From Methanobacteriota archaeon (GTDB lineage: Archaea; Halobacteriota; Methanosarcinia; Methanosarcinales; Methanosarcinaceae): a stretch of DNA of 64,000 bases. A model generated the notes under the pieces. The model did no database searches. It had not been told where the DNA came from and saw only the letters and a list, made by a program, of their open reading frames with translations. The DNA lies in assembly GCA_023399215.1 (NCBI GenBank), contig JAEWQJ010000005.1:1-64000 (forward strand), written 5' to 3'. Shown here one piece after another: positions 7,898 through 17,279 of this stretch (the first letter of the stretch is position 1; each line of letters opens with the position of its first letter). The translations under genes were made by a program, and so were the position numbers.

Positions 7898-9271
7898 TTG
7901 GGGGTGCTTTCTATAGACAACTCAAAACCTTATTTCAATCCTGAAATCGAGACTATGGACAGGGGAGAGCTGGATGCTCTCGTAGAGGAGCGGGTACGAT
8001 ACACGGTAAAATATGCGGCAGAAAATTCTCCTTTTTACAGAAAATGGTTTGAAAAGCAGGGCGTGGACCCGGCTGAGATCAAAACCCATGAGGACCTTCT
8101 GGACCTTCCAATAATCTCGGGAAACATTCTCCGCGAAAACCAGCCTCCGGAAACGAGCGAATTCATGTTCAGGAGTGTGGGTTGGGAGGATGTTTTCACA
8201 GTTCATGAGACCAGCGGAACCAGCGGAAATCCGAAGAGTTTTTTCCTTACATGGGAAGACTGGGAACGGTATTCGGAAAAATACGCCCGTATTTTCAGGT
8301 CACAGGGTTTCGGTCCTGGGGACAGGGTTGTTGTCTGTGCTTCTTATGGGATGAATGTAGGGGCAAACACCATGACCCTTGCGGCCAGGCAGCTTGGTAT
8401 GAGCATTATTCCTGAGGGCAAGTGCACATTTCCCCTGCGTGTTATTGAAGCTTACAGGCCTACAGGCATAGTAGGCAGCGTATTCAAACTCCTGAGCCTT
8501 GCCAGAAGGTTACGAGCAGAGGGTATTGACCCCCGGGAGTCAGGTATAAATAAACTGGTCGTGGGAGGAGAAGCCTTTGCTGACGAGTCGAGGAACTATC
8601 TTTCCGAAATCTGGGGCTGCCCTGTTTATAACACCTATGGAAGCACGGAAGGCACGATGTGCGGGGAGTGTGATGAAGTATCAGGGCTGCATGTGCCTGA
8701 AGATCTTGTCCATGTTGATATTTACGACCCTCATCTCGAAAATTATGTACCTGAGGGAGAATGCGGAAGAGTTATCCTGAGCACACTGCTGCCTGTTGGG
8801 GCAAAAACAGGAACCCTTCTTTTAAACTATGATACCGAAGACACAACTGTGGTGCTCACGCGCAAGCAATGCCCCTGCGGAAGGACTCACATGAAAATTC
8901 TGACTCCTCAGCGGGAGGCTGAAACCGCGTGGGTAGAAGGAACTCCTTTTAACCGCGTAGATGTGGAACGGGGTGTTTTCCAGCGCGAAAACATGGACTA
9001 CCTGACCGGAGAATACGAGGCTTTTCTTTATGGCACAGAGGACGAGGGGGAAACCGCACTAAGAGTCAGTATGGAATGTGAAAATCCTGAGATATGCGAC
9101 CGGGACCTTATAAAAGAGAACTTTCTTCGTACTTTTCTCAGATATAAGCCTCCGCTTTCCAGGGCTTATGCCGAAGGCACTTTCAAAATAGTATTCAATT
9201 TCACAGGTCCTATGGGGCTCGAACTGAACAGGATAAAAGGCAGGCCTAAAAGGCTTGTGGACAGGCGATAA
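7898..9271 (+). CDS. Phenylacetate-CoA ligase family protein, coenzyme F390 synthetase-like
   Basis: A 457-residue adenylate-forming enzyme. The P-loop-like ETSGTSGNPKSFF (~residues 104-116) and the NTYGSTEGTMCGECDE motif place it with PaaK-type ligases, and the overall pattern (ENSPFYRKWF early, CPCGRTHMKI near 325) matches coenzyme F390 synthetases. These adenylylate or guanylylate coenzyme F420 on oxygen exposure and reverse when reduced, a redox signal known from methanogens. F420 use here is supported by frhADGB in the window. The start is uncertain: TTG at 7898, GTG at 7904, or an internal ATG at 7955; none has a good ribosome site. A related ligase with a different acid is the alternative. 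Confidence 0.75.
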   Translation: MGVLSIDNSKPYFNPEIETMDRGELDALVEERVRYTVKYAAENSPFYRKWFEKQGVDPAEIKTHEDLLDLPIISGNILRENQPPETSEFMFRSVGWEDVFTVHETSGTSGNPKSFFLTWEDWERYSEKYARIFRSQGFGPGDRVVVCASYGMNVGANTMTLAARQLGMSIIPEGKCTFPLRVIEAYRPTGIVGSVFKLLSLARRLRAEGIDPRESGINKLVVGGEAFADESRNYLSEIWGCPVYNTYGSTEGTMCGECDEVSGLHVPEDLVHVDIYDPHLENYVPEGECGRVILSTLLPVGAKTGTLLLNYDTEDTTVVLTRKQCPCGRTHMKILTPQREAETAWVEGTPFNRVDVERGVFQRENMDYLTGEYEAFLYGTEDEGETALRVSMECENPEICDRDLIKENFLRTFLRYKPPLSRAYAEGTFKIVFNFTGPMGLELNRIKGRPKRLVDRR

Positions 9272-9296
9272 GAGAACGAGAAGAGAGCAAGGGCGT

Positions 9297-9414
9297 AGAG
9301 AATGCTGAAACAAATACCTAGAATGCTGAAACAAATGCAGAGAATGCTGACACGACACAGAAAATACTGACACGACACAGAAAATACTGACACGACATAG
9401 AGAATGCTGAAATT
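9297..9414. repeat. Tandem ~20-base repeats after the F390 synthetase-like gene
   Basis: About six imperfect copies built on AGAATGCTGAAACAAATGCAG and AAAATACTGACACGACACAG, directly adjacent with no spacers. The rest of 9415-9950 is AT-rich and holds no credible gene; it ends in the TATA-rich nikR promoter region (around 9880-9905). Confidence 0.8.
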
Positions 9415-9950
9415 GTTGGTGATGGGAAAGTGCGCTTATCTGGCAGATGTATTAGTATCTGGAAGCGATCTTAAACATAATTTTCTTAAGGTTTTGTTGA
9501 AAAATAAGCTATTTAAGACTTTTTTCTACCTTTTATTATCTTTTTATGTCATTTCCTATATATTATTCAGTTAAACCAAAATTCTTTTATTGATATTGGT
9601 TTTTACTTGACAAATAAAACCGATTACATATTGATGAGTTCAGATAGTATAATGAATGGACAATAACTGAAGAAACTGATTTCAAATAAACTTGCCTTTC
9701 AGATCTTAATAACAATGGTTATTGATATTGTTTTATCCAGGCTGAGTAGTTACTTTTTTCAACATAAAAAAGTCTATATATTTTTTAGTGGCAAATGTAA
9801 GCCATTCCCAAAGATTAATATTAGTAAAGAATGAATATTTGTTATCAACTCTTTTATATTAGTGCCTATGTGAAAAAAACATATATAGTGCTACATATAA
9901 TATACTAACGTATTAACTCGTAAACAAATCCAAGATTATCCGGTGATATT

Positions 9951-10373
9951 ATGGAAACAGAACTTATGAGGATAGGAGTTTCCCTTCCCGATACCCTTCT
10001 GGGTAAATTTGATGAGATTATTGAAAAAAGAGGCTATTCTTCTCGTTCTGAAGGTATAAGGGATGCCATCAGGAGTTACATTTCTTATTATGAATGGATG
10101 GGTGACATCAAGGGTTACCGTGTCGGAACCGTTTCGGTTATTTACGACCATACGAAAAGGGGGCTCTCAAATGCCATTGCAGATATTCAGCACCATTACT
10201 CTCACCTGATAAAATCTTCAGTGCATATACACCTTGATCATGACAACTGCTTTGAAGTGATTGTTCTTGATGGAGAGGGCGAAGAGATTAAAGAGCTTGC
10301 AGAAGCTATAATGGCCCTCAAAGGGGTAAAGTTCTCAAAGCTCACCACCGTAGCATCAAACGATAAAATCTGA
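9951..10373 (+). CDS. nikR: Nickel-responsive transcriptional regulator NikR
   Basis: A 140-residue ribbon-helix-helix regulator with a C-terminal ACT-like nickel domain. The DNA-binding part is RIGVSLPDTLLGKFDEIIEK (residues 7-26) followed by the RSEGIRDAIRSYI helix. The nickel ligands align perfectly with E. coli H76/H87/H89/C95: here H81, H92, H94 and C100, same spacing. It normally represses nickel import when nickel is replete. A GGTGAT ribosome site lies 5 bases before the ATG. It is monocistronic. Its targets in this window are unknown, but a metal-type importer with operator-like dyads lies 6 kb away and a nickel hydrogenase operon is at 53 kb. Confidence 0.95.
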   Translation: METELMRIGVSLPDTLLGKFDEIIEKRGYSSRSEGIRDAIRSYISYYEWMGDIKGYRVGTVSVIYDHTKRGLSNAIADIQHHYSHLIKSSVHIHLDHDNCFEVIVLDGEGEEIKELAEAIMALKGVKFSKLTTVASNDKI

Positions 10374-10508
10374 TCTTTCCCAGGCAGGGGTTTACCTCAA
10401 ACAGCTATGAGAAAGTAAGACTGAAGTAAAGAAAAAATTCTAGATGAAAAAGATTTCTAAATGAAAAAGATTTCAAAGAGGATACTAAATTCCTCTTGAT
10501 TTCTATGT

Positions 10509-10874
10509 TTAAGCTTTTTCAAAGTGCTTTTCAATATGTTTCAGGAGCAGGTTTCCGAATTCTGTAAGTTCATAAATCTGAAAACTCCGTTCTCTTCGTG
10601 AGTTCACCAGGCCTGCTTCTTTTAACAGCTTAAGATGATAGGAAAGAGCTGAATGCTGCTGGTCCGTACATTCCACAAGGACACAGACACAGAGACTCTG
10701 GACTTCAAGAGCTTTGAGAATCCTGAGGCGGGTGGGATCTGAAAGTATCTTAAACAGGCTACCGATTTCTTCCACATCCTCATTCATTGCCGCATGCACA
10801 GCATCAAGCACATCTTCCGGAAGACAATATGCATCCTTTACTTCAATTATTTTTTTCTCAGACATTTCTTCCAC
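10509..10874 (-). CDS. ArsR/SmtB-family winged-helix regulator
   Basis: A 121-residue repressor-type protein. The core ILSDPTRLRILKALEV (~46-61) and the recognition helix HSALSYHLKLLKEAGLVNSRR (81-101) are classical ArsR. The preceding LCVCVLVEC has the Cys-X-Cys metal-sensing position used by arsenite, cadmium and zinc sensors, and another Cys lies at residue 17, so a thiophilic metal is the likely effector. The start is GTG at 10874 or ATG at 10865; neither has a clear ribosome site. A dyad overlaps the upstream edge and suggests autoregulation. It has no obvious target gene adjacent. Confidence 0.88.
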   Translation of the reverse strand: MEEMSEKKIIEVKDAYCLPEDVLDAVHAAMNEDVEEIGSLFKILSDPTRLRILKALEVQSLCVCVLVECTDQQHSALSYHLKLLKEAGLVNSRRERSFQIYELTEFGNLLLKHIEKHFEKA

Positions 10875-10890
10875 TTGACCATTGGTTCAA
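10875..10890. promoter_or_regulatory. Imperfect palindrome abutting the ArsR-family start
   Basis: TTGACCATTGGTTCAA lies immediately upstream of the GTG start of the ArsR gene. Its halves are near-complementary (TTGACCA against TGGTTCAA, one inserted base). ArsR proteins bind such dyads over their own promoters, so an autoregulatory operator is plausible. Confidence 0.45.
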
Positions 10891-11045
10891 ATAAAGCATG
10901 TGGTTATTATTTTAATTCTTTTTGTTAATTCTCCGTACCTCTTATATTTTCAAGTTTGAGAATATAAGTTTAATTTATGATATCCTGTGATATCTTGCAT
11001 TATTACCTAAAATAGGTTCATATGACCCTTCGATCTCTCTAGTTA

Positions 11046-11195
11046 TTAATTTTCAATATCAGTTTTATTACTTTTTTCTTTTTCATATGCCTTTATTATC
11101 TCTACATATTCCTGGATTACATATATCGGAAGTCCAGTAAAAAACGCTATATTCCATTCATTGTATCCGGCTGTATAGAGCTTTTCTATGCGTGT
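11046..11195 (-). pseudogene. C-terminal gene remnant, family not recognised
   Basis: The minus strand holds 49 sense codons between stops, reading RIEKLYTAGYNEWNIAFFTG and then LPIYVIQEYVEIIKAYEKEK to a TAA. Composition and codons look protein-like rather than random AT-rich DNA, but there is no start codon. The nearest in-frame stop upstream is a TGA at 11198-11196. I read it as the tail of a decayed gene. Confidence 0.4.
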
Positions 11196-11305
11196 TCAAT
11201 CTTTGATGTATCGATCTATCGACTCTGAGTATGGTCAATCAAACGCGCATTTTCTGAAGTAGGAATCTTTTTTTGTAATTATGGAATGCTAATCTCTTAT
11301 CCCAC

Positions 11306-11620
11306 TTTCCGCAGTAAATTTTCGTAAATTCATATTTTTACTATCGATTTTCAATCAAATGTAGATTTATTGGACTTTTATGCAGTAGGTAAAAGCAACG
11401 ATGTGGTGTATTTAGAGACCAAAAACGATATCATTCAATTTTCACCAGATACCATTAAAAATCCAAATTATTTGCTCTGTTCCAAAAACGCTATCATGAA
11501 AAATATTGATTTTCAAAAAAATACTGCGAAATGTAGGATTATGGTAAAATTGGGCGAGATTTTATAAAAAGTAAGTACATGATTTGAAAAATATCAAACC
11601 CAGAAAATTTACTGCGGAAA
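11306..11620. mobile_element. MITE-like element with 18-base perfect terminal inverted repeats
   Basis: TTTCCGCAGTAAATTTTC at 11306-11323 is repeated exactly in inverse orientation at 11603-11620, enclosing 279 bases of AT-rich sequence. Similarity continues weakly outwards (TTATCCCAC on the left against TTATTCCGCA on the right, reversed). The size of about 315 bases and absence of a transposase fit a miniature inverted-repeat element. A 65-codon frame inside (11370-11567) has no recognisable domain. No clear target duplication is visible. Confidence 0.6.
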
Positions 11621-11731
11621 ATGCGGAATAAATGGAACTTTTCATTTTAAGAAAAAAATAGTGGATAAAATCAAATTTAATAGAGCTAAAAATTTCCAGT
11701 TTCACAACCGATGGCTGCAAATTTATTACCA

Positions 11732-11885
11732 TCAGTAATTGTCGGACAGCCTCCTTGCAGCGGGGTGCGCCAGTGCAACTTTGATTAAACGAAGACGAAA
11801 CATCTGTTCCTTCGTTATCCCACTCTTAATAATATATATGTCGTTCATATGAACCATCAATGATACATTTAGGTCGTGGAGCCAT
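11732..11885 (-). pseudogene. Short broken ORF, possibly a transposase-type remnant
   Basis: From an ATG at 11885 the minus strand reads MAPRPKCIIDGSYERHIYY and stops. Overlapping it in another frame, from ATG 11848, is a 38-codon frame containing ITKEQMFRLRLIKVALAHPA and ending ARRLSDNY. A single frameshift near 11830 would join them into one protein. I do not recognise the family, and the pieces could also be chance. Confidence 0.3.
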
Positions 11886-12287
11886 ATGAACCAATAGGAG
11901 TTTGACAGTACCTCTTAATTGATACTGTTGGCATATCCATTTTTTAGCTCAAATTAATTTGACATAATTCTATGAGCTCATCTAATTTTGTAATATTTTC
12001 TATGAAATAATTCCAATTCTTGTTACAATCAAGCTATTGATCTTGTCAAAATTAACAAAAATGGCTCTGTAAAAATCCTCTGAAATAACGAAATTCCATT
12101 AATTTGAAACAAGTAATCTGATACACTATAACTCGTTTCATATCAGTTTCTTGAACTGATTGAGATAGGTTTTCTACAAAGCCGAAATTTTTATTTCTCT
12201 CTTATATTTTTAAGTTGCGTAACTGTTTTTACTGGCGTTTAACATTATTCAATACAATTTTTGCGGTAAAGGGGCTATTTCAAAGTG
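11886..12287. other. AT-rich spacer without recognisable genes
   Basis: Nothing supportable is seen here. Together with 10.9-11.9 kb it forms a decayed zone between the ArsR gene and the glycan genes. Confidence 0.6.
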
Positions 12288-12374
12288 TTACCTACCTAGA
12301 AGTATGAGCCCGATGAGCAAAATTACAAAGACCAGCGCTATAATGTATATAATGGTTTTAGTTAAATTTTCCAT
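12288..12374 (-). CDS. 28-residue single-helix membrane peptide
   Basis: The minus strand from ATG 12374 encodes MENLTKTIIYIIALVFVILL followed by IGLILLGR and TAA. A short polar head, one ~20-residue hydrophobic helix and a terminal Arg make a textbook small membrane peptide. A GAGGT ribosome site lies 8 bases before the ATG, unusually good for this AT-rich region. No partner gene is adjacent. Function is unknown; such peptides often modulate a larger membrane protein or act as stress or toxin peptides. Confidence 0.6.
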   Translation of the reverse strand: MENLTKTIIYIIALVFVILLIGLILLGR

Positions 12375-12817
12375 AATCAATTACCTCTTTACTGTTCAAA
12401 ATTCCTAAATTATAAATTCATTATGGAGTTTGTACATTATTGTAAGCATAATCAAGTTTGTTTACCTTTAGCTTTTAATTGCAGATCATGATTTTCAACT
12501 AACGTCCATTTATATCACTAATTTCTTCTAGTCCATTAATTATGTTTTGTAACATAGTGTGCAAAATAGATGGCAGAATAAATTAAAGGCAGTGTCGCAA
12601 ATTTTCTGTAAATTCAAAGTCAAAGTTTTGTATACTGAACATAATTAAGTATTCTTGTTATCGAATTCCCAAAACACAAACTTATTAAGATTTCTGATTT
12701 TACAGAAATTAAGGCACACTACCGTGAGGTCCGAACTAAAGCTCGTTGGAGGTGTAGATGACCATATATGGCCATATGTGAATCAAGAAGCTAGCTGGTC
12801 TTTACCCAGGTCGTATT

Positions 12818-14542
12818 TCACCCTTTCAAAACATCCTTATCAGTACAAAGTACTTCTCTCCACCTGAGCCCGAGTTCAGAGAGGGCAAGACTTCCTCCTA
12901 TCAAAGTAATTGAATTTTTTATAATATGATCAAGCACGGCAACCGTAAATCCTATTTCCGGTTTGATTCCACCAAGCCCGAAAACTGCAGTCAGGGCAAC
13001 TTCATATGTTCCTATGGCTCCAGGTGTTATCGGAAAGATTTTTGCAATATTTCCCAGGGCTACAGCTAGGAAAATCAGGGATATCATATATGTGGACGAG
13101 ACACTTTCTCCTACTGTCGGAAAAGATTTAAGGACAAGGAAACAGGTGAATATATCTATTCCCCATATAAGAAGAGAAGAGGCGGCCACTGCCAGAAACG
13201 AGCTCGGACGTACGGCAACGACACTTATCTGGTGTAAAAAAGTAGAGGCAAAAATCTTTATCTTTCCAGAGAGCCCGTTTTGGGAATTTTTCGTTTCCGA
13301 TCCTTTTCTTGCGTTGCCTTCTCGGAAAGATACAATAAAGAGAATTGAGAAAAAAAGCACTACTGCAAGTCCGGACAGCCTTATCAAGGATTCCATCCAG
13401 GGATCAAGTTCAAAACGAGATGCAGCACCTGAAGATGCAAGTATTGCTATGGAAGTTATTGCAACTATATCAAAGACTCTTTCTACGGTTATCGAGGAGA
13501 AGCTAGTTGTAAAGGCAAGGTCCTTGCTTTTTTTCAGGATATACATTCTGCTCAGGTCTCCTATCCGTGCCGGAAGAATTACATTTGCGGATTGGCTGAT
13601 AAAAATGCTGCCTGTAAGAAACCCAAGCCCGTATTGATTTCCAAGCCTGTTAAGGATCTGCTGGAAGCGAACTCCTCTTAAAGGCCAGGAAACACAGTAT
13701 ACCAGAGCGGCTATAACCAGAGTCTTGAAGGATGCTTGCTTCACATTTTCCAGAATATCGGATGCGCCCAGGAAGGTTGCAACAAACGCAAGGATCAGAA
13801 TTGCAAGGGCAGCTGTTAAAAAGACTTTTCCTTTTCCTGAAACTTCGAGTGGGAATGAGAGTTCTCGCCGTAGTCGGAATATCTCGGACCCCATTCCTTT
13901 GACATCTTTTGCCAGATTCACCTTGCTTGACCCTCCATGCCTCCAGTAAACCGGAAATTCCATCACCCTATATCCTTTATGTTGGGCTCTAACAAGTACT
14001 TCGGTATCCCAGAACCAGTGTTCATTTTCGACCTCATCGAGGAGTTCAAAGAGAGCTTCTCTCCTGAAAGCTTTAAAACCACACTGGTGGTCATAGAGTT
14101 TTGAATGCAGAAAAAGCCTCACCAGAAAATTATATCCCCGGCTTGCAAACTCCCGCTTAAAAGGCCTTTTTGCATCGCTTTCAGGCATCATTCTTGAGCC
14201 TGTAGCAAAATCATAGCCATCCGTGCTCACAGCCCTGATCAGGTTTTCCAGATATTTCATATCTGTCGCAAGGTCCACGTCAATATAGCAGAGGACTTCT
14301 CCTGAAGCTTCCTTAAAAGCCCGGTTAAGAGCTTTTCCCCGGCCCTGCCGTTTATCCGAATGCAGGTGGACAACATAAGCGTACTGTTCTGAGAGCCTGG
14401 AAGCTATCCGGTCCGTACCGTCCTTGCTGCCGTCTTCTGCTATGATGATCTCAAACCGATCAGTTATTTTTAAAAGTGTTTCTGCTGTAACTAAGACAGC
14501 CTTCTCGATATTCGCTGCTTCATTATAAGCTGGTAAAACCAC
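12818..14542 (-). CDS. GT2 glycosyltransferase fused to a flippase-like (LPG synthase TM) domain
   Basis: A 574-residue fusion. Residues 1-~225 are a dolichyl-phosphate-mannose-synthase-type GT2: VLPAYNEAANIEKAV, the DGSKDGTDRIA nucleotide-binding stretch, CYIDVDLATD (the DXD motif), FKREFASRGYNF and CGFKAFRRE. From ~240 to the end are eight or so helices of the lysylphosphatidylglycerol-synthase TM family (SWPLRGVRFQQILNRLG, ILPARIGDLSRMYIL, ITPGAIGTYEVALTAVFGL). It probably makes or moves lipid-linked sugars for surface glycosylation. The GTG start at 14542 cuts into the first beta strand: the in-frame codons just upstream read ITSVSV, which belong to the domain. A better ATG lies at 14580 one frame away, see findings. 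Confidence 0.87.
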   Translation of the reverse strand: MVLPAYNEAANIEKAVLVTAETLLKITDRFEIIIAEDGSKDGTDRIASRLSEQYAYVVHLHSDKRQGRGKALNRAFKEASGEVLCYIDVDLATDMKYLENLIRAVSTDGYDFATGSRMMPESDAKRPFKREFASRGYNFLVRLFLHSKLYDHQCGFKAFRREALFELLDEVENEHWFWDTEVLVRAQHKGYRVMEFPVYWRHGGSSKVNLAKDVKGMGSEIFRLRRELSFPLEVSGKGKVFLTAALAILILAFVATFLGASDILENVKQASFKTLVIAALVYCVSWPLRGVRFQQILNRLGNQYGLGFLTGSIFISQSANVILPARIGDLSRMYILKKSKDLAFTTSFSSITVERVFDIVAITSIAILASSGAASRFELDPWMESLIRLSGLAVVLFFSILFIVSFREGNARKGSETKNSQNGLSGKIKIFASTFLHQISVVAVRPSSFLAVAASSLLIWGIDIFTCFLVLKSFPTVGESVSSTYMISLIFLAVALGNIAKIFPITPGAIGTYEVALTAVFGLGGIKPEIGFTVAVLDHIIKNSITLIGGSLALSELGLRWREVLCTDKDVLKG

Positions 14543-14665
14543 CGATACGCTGGTAATGGATAAGACCCCTCTATTTTCATTCCAGTATTGGGAGCGAATC
14601 TGCGATTTGTATAAATGGACTTTTATATAGCTCTGAGTTTAAGGTTCCCCCTAAAAACCGAAAAT

Positions 14666-16852
14666 TCAGAACTTCTTTTTTACTTTATAAATCCGGACTG
14701 AACCCTGGTAAACCGGTTCAAAATAAGTTTCGTCCTCGAACTTATCCGTCTTTATATCATACATCTGCCGTTCAAGTTGACCGATATACACATAGCTTAC
14801 GTTATATTTATTCATGAGCTCAAGAGCTTTTTTTTTACTGCTGGCACTGTAAATGGTATTTACGTCTTCAAGCCTTGCCCTGATTTCTTCATCGTCTCTT
14901 CCCCAGAACTGCTCATGCCTTGCCCACCCAATAACCGTAGGAAGTCCGGTATTTGCCGAGACACGCGAAATATAACTATAACTGCTGTCATCTGAGGAAG
15001 CTTCAAGGATTATCGGAGTTCCACTGAGGTTTTCCTGAATCCATTTTATAGCGTCATAATCCCCGCTATCCAGCTCCTTCATGTATTCCATGCCGTCAAG
15101 GGCAGGTTTAGCATTCATATCTTTTATTCTCGTAAAGGTGGCTACTACAGGAAAGACGCTGCATGAGAGAATCAGAAGCATGAGTGAGACTGTCCATACT
15201 TTTTTTCCATAAACCCTGCTCGTAGGAAGGCTATTCTTGGGAAGGACTTTGTAGCGGAAATAAAGCTGATAGAAGGAATAAGAAGCTGCAATAGCCAGAA
15301 AAATCCATAAGTGCATGTAAAATTTGAAAACCGTATTCATGCGAGCAAAACTCCCGGAAATGGGGTCATCAAGGAAGATTATCTCACAGAAAAGAGCTAA
15401 AAATGCAGCTACTGCTATAAGAAGAGAAACGAATCCTGCACTGCTCCTTTCAGTAAGGTCTTTCTGGAAAGAATAAAGTGAAAGGGCAAGTAAGGGGAGA
15501 AGGATTACAAGCAGGGGAATAGACAATTCTCTGGCAAGAAATGCTGATATTCCTGTCCACAGGATGAAATATTGTATTTTTCTTCTGGATTCCAGGCGGG
15601 TTATGAGGAAAGAAAGGGTCAAAAAAAGAAAGAGACTGAACAGGATAAGGAATTCTCCAATTGTTGTACGAAGTTCTGGCGGAACAAAGTCAAATCCACC
15701 TGCAGCTTGCGGTTTAAATGAAAGATAAAAAGGCAAATACGGAAGAAGGCTGAGAGTGAAAACTGAAAGAACTGTTCCCAGAAAGCCGGTGATGGAACGT
15801 GATAAGTTTTTGCTGTGGATATATAAGCTTTTACTGCGGATATAATGCCCGTAGTAAAAAGCAAAAACAACTGCAAATGTCAGGCTGAGATATATCGGGA
15901 AATCCCAGGAATTAGAAAGAAATAAAAAACCAAGGGATACTGAAAAAATCAGAAGTTCCAGTATACTTTCAAAGACCCGGTTGCTGTCTTTCCTGAGATA
16001 TATGTTCAGGAGAAAAGCAAGTACCAGGAGCTGGAAAGGAATTGCAATCATGTGAGGATGCAGGTCTCCGTGTATGAAACTGAAGTAAGGAAATTCATTT
16101 ATTGTATATGGGATAACTCTCGAACTGCTCCAGTAGTATCCCACTAGAGTCGTTTCTTTGATAAGATACATGGATATGAATTCTTTAAGTCCCTGCAAGT
16201 TTCCGAGCAGGATCACGGATAAGGCGGTAAGAAGCCCGTACCTGGTTTTTCCATGAGTGAGGTTATATCCAAATCCGAAAAGGAAATTGAAGGAAAGAGC
16301 GAAAGTGAGAGCAATAGCCAGATTGAAAAGCATGGACGGTTCGACAGAAAATAGTTTTCCCGGAACTCCCACTGAAAGGTATCCGAAATAGTAATAAAAA
16401 TCAAGGGAACCGCCTGCAAACCAGGGGTCTGCCGGGGGGAAAGAAGAGGTTCTCATAACTGCGTTCAAAAAAGCAAAATCCATAAACTTTTCATGCCTGT
16501 AGATCTCAGGGAGATAAATGCGTATAAGCAGAAAAAAAAAGAAGCTTGCAGCGAATACGAGCTCATTTGATAACAGGATCTTCTTTTCCGGTAAGGTCCT
16601 TTGTTTTCTATAGATAATTCCCGATATAAGGCAAAGTAGAAATACTGAGATAAGGATCGTGCGTCTGTTAAAACCCCATACATAGGAAAAAATCCAGGCC
16701 AGGTACGTAATGAGCACTATTCCCAGAGTCCTTGCTGCAGAATAACCTCTGTCAGCAAGCCGATTTCCAGCTATTCCGGCAAAAGGCATGGAAACCAGGC
16801 TCAGCATTTCAATAAAAATAAACCAGAAAATTACGTGAAGATACTCTAACAC
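14666..16852 (-). CDS. DUF2298 (YYY) large membrane protein of surface glycosylation
   Basis: A 728-residue polytopic protein with about 14 hydrophobic segments, matching the Chlor_Arch_YYY family. Diagnostic points are NAVMRTSSFPPADPWFAG and LDFYYYFGYL in the N-terminal half, and a C-terminal soluble part with PTVIGWARHEQFWG and YNVSYVYIGQLE. These proteins are distant GT-C-type glycosyltransferases linked to protein N-glycosylation or polysaccharide assembly. It lies upstream of the GT2-flippase fusion on the same strand; the 124-base gap contains a TATA-like TATATAAAA of that gene's own. The ATG at 16852 is used. Exact donor and acceptor are unknown. Confidence 0.85.
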   Translation of the reverse strand: MLEYLHVIFWFIFIEMLSLVSMPFAGIAGNRLADRGYSAARTLGIVLITYLAWIFSYVWGFNRRTILISVFLLCLISGIIYRKQRTLPEKKILLSNELVFAASFFFFLLIRIYLPEIYRHEKFMDFAFLNAVMRTSSFPPADPWFAGGSLDFYYYFGYLSVGVPGKLFSVEPSMLFNLAIALTFALSFNFLFGFGYNLTHGKTRYGLLTALSVILLGNLQGLKEFISMYLIKETTLVGYYWSSSRVIPYTINEFPYFSFIHGDLHPHMIAIPFQLLVLAFLLNIYLRKDSNRVFESILELLIFSVSLGFLFLSNSWDFPIYLSLTFAVVFAFYYGHYIRSKSLYIHSKNLSRSITGFLGTVLSVFTLSLLPYLPFYLSFKPQAAGGFDFVPPELRTTIGEFLILFSLFLFLTLSFLITRLESRRKIQYFILWTGISAFLARELSIPLLVILLPLLALSLYSFQKDLTERSSAGFVSLLIAVAAFLALFCEIIFLDDPISGSFARMNTVFKFYMHLWIFLAIAASYSFYQLYFRYKVLPKNSLPTSRVYGKKVWTVSLMLLILSCSVFPVVATFTRIKDMNAKPALDGMEYMKELDSGDYDAIKWIQENLSGTPIILEASSDDSSYSYISRVSANTGLPTVIGWARHEQFWGRDDEEIRARLEDVNTIYSASSKKKALELMNKYNVSYVYIGQLERQMYDIKTDKFEDETYFEPVYQGSVRIYKVKKKF

Positions 16853-16934
16853 CGTTCTCTTCCCTTTAAAATCGGTTGTTTAATGTGCACTTTCTAAAGC
16901 CCCACTCTCTTGAGGTGCACTTTCTACTAATAAA

Positions 16935-16970
16935 ACCTGTATTCAAACCTGTATTCAAACCTGTATTCAA
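16935..16970. repeat. Three tandem 12-base repeats
   Basis: Three exact copies of ACCTGTATTCAA in the 427-base spacer between the divergent YYY and aldehyde dehydrogenase genes. A second repeated motif, GTGCACTTTCTA, occurs at about 16882 and 16916. Otherwise the spacer holds AT-rich promoter DNA only. Confidence 0.8.
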
Positions 16971-17279
16971 AATCTGAGTTTGCCTGAGCTTTTTCTTAGC
17001 TCCGAAAAGCCATTAAAGGTCTATCGGTTCCGAGAGGTTATTGAAATCTTCCAAATACTTTCGTAATTGGCATCCCTGTTCCCTCAAATTTTATTTACCT
17101 GACAGAAGTGCCGGTAATATCTATTTTGTAAATAGGTTTATATTTTTATCGTAGAAAAAATTATTTAATTCTCCTTTTTATTTTATTTTCCCTGGATCTT
17201 AGATTATTACTTCCAGAATTATTACTTCCAGAACATTACCTTGTTATCTTAAAATAGATCTTTGTAAGTACTGATAGAT

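Noticed and set aside
9297..9414. Possible CRISPR array
   Set aside because: Units are directly adjacent with no unique spacers; the same holds for the arrays at 30841, 19590 and 52573.
11370..11567. 65-codon ORF inside the MITE-like element
   Set aside because: No domain, no ribosome site, and composition driven by AT content; more likely chance within the element.
12655..12867. 70-codon plus-strand ORF overlapping the GT2-flippase gene end
   Set aside because: Overlaps a well-supported gene on the other strand and shows no family features.
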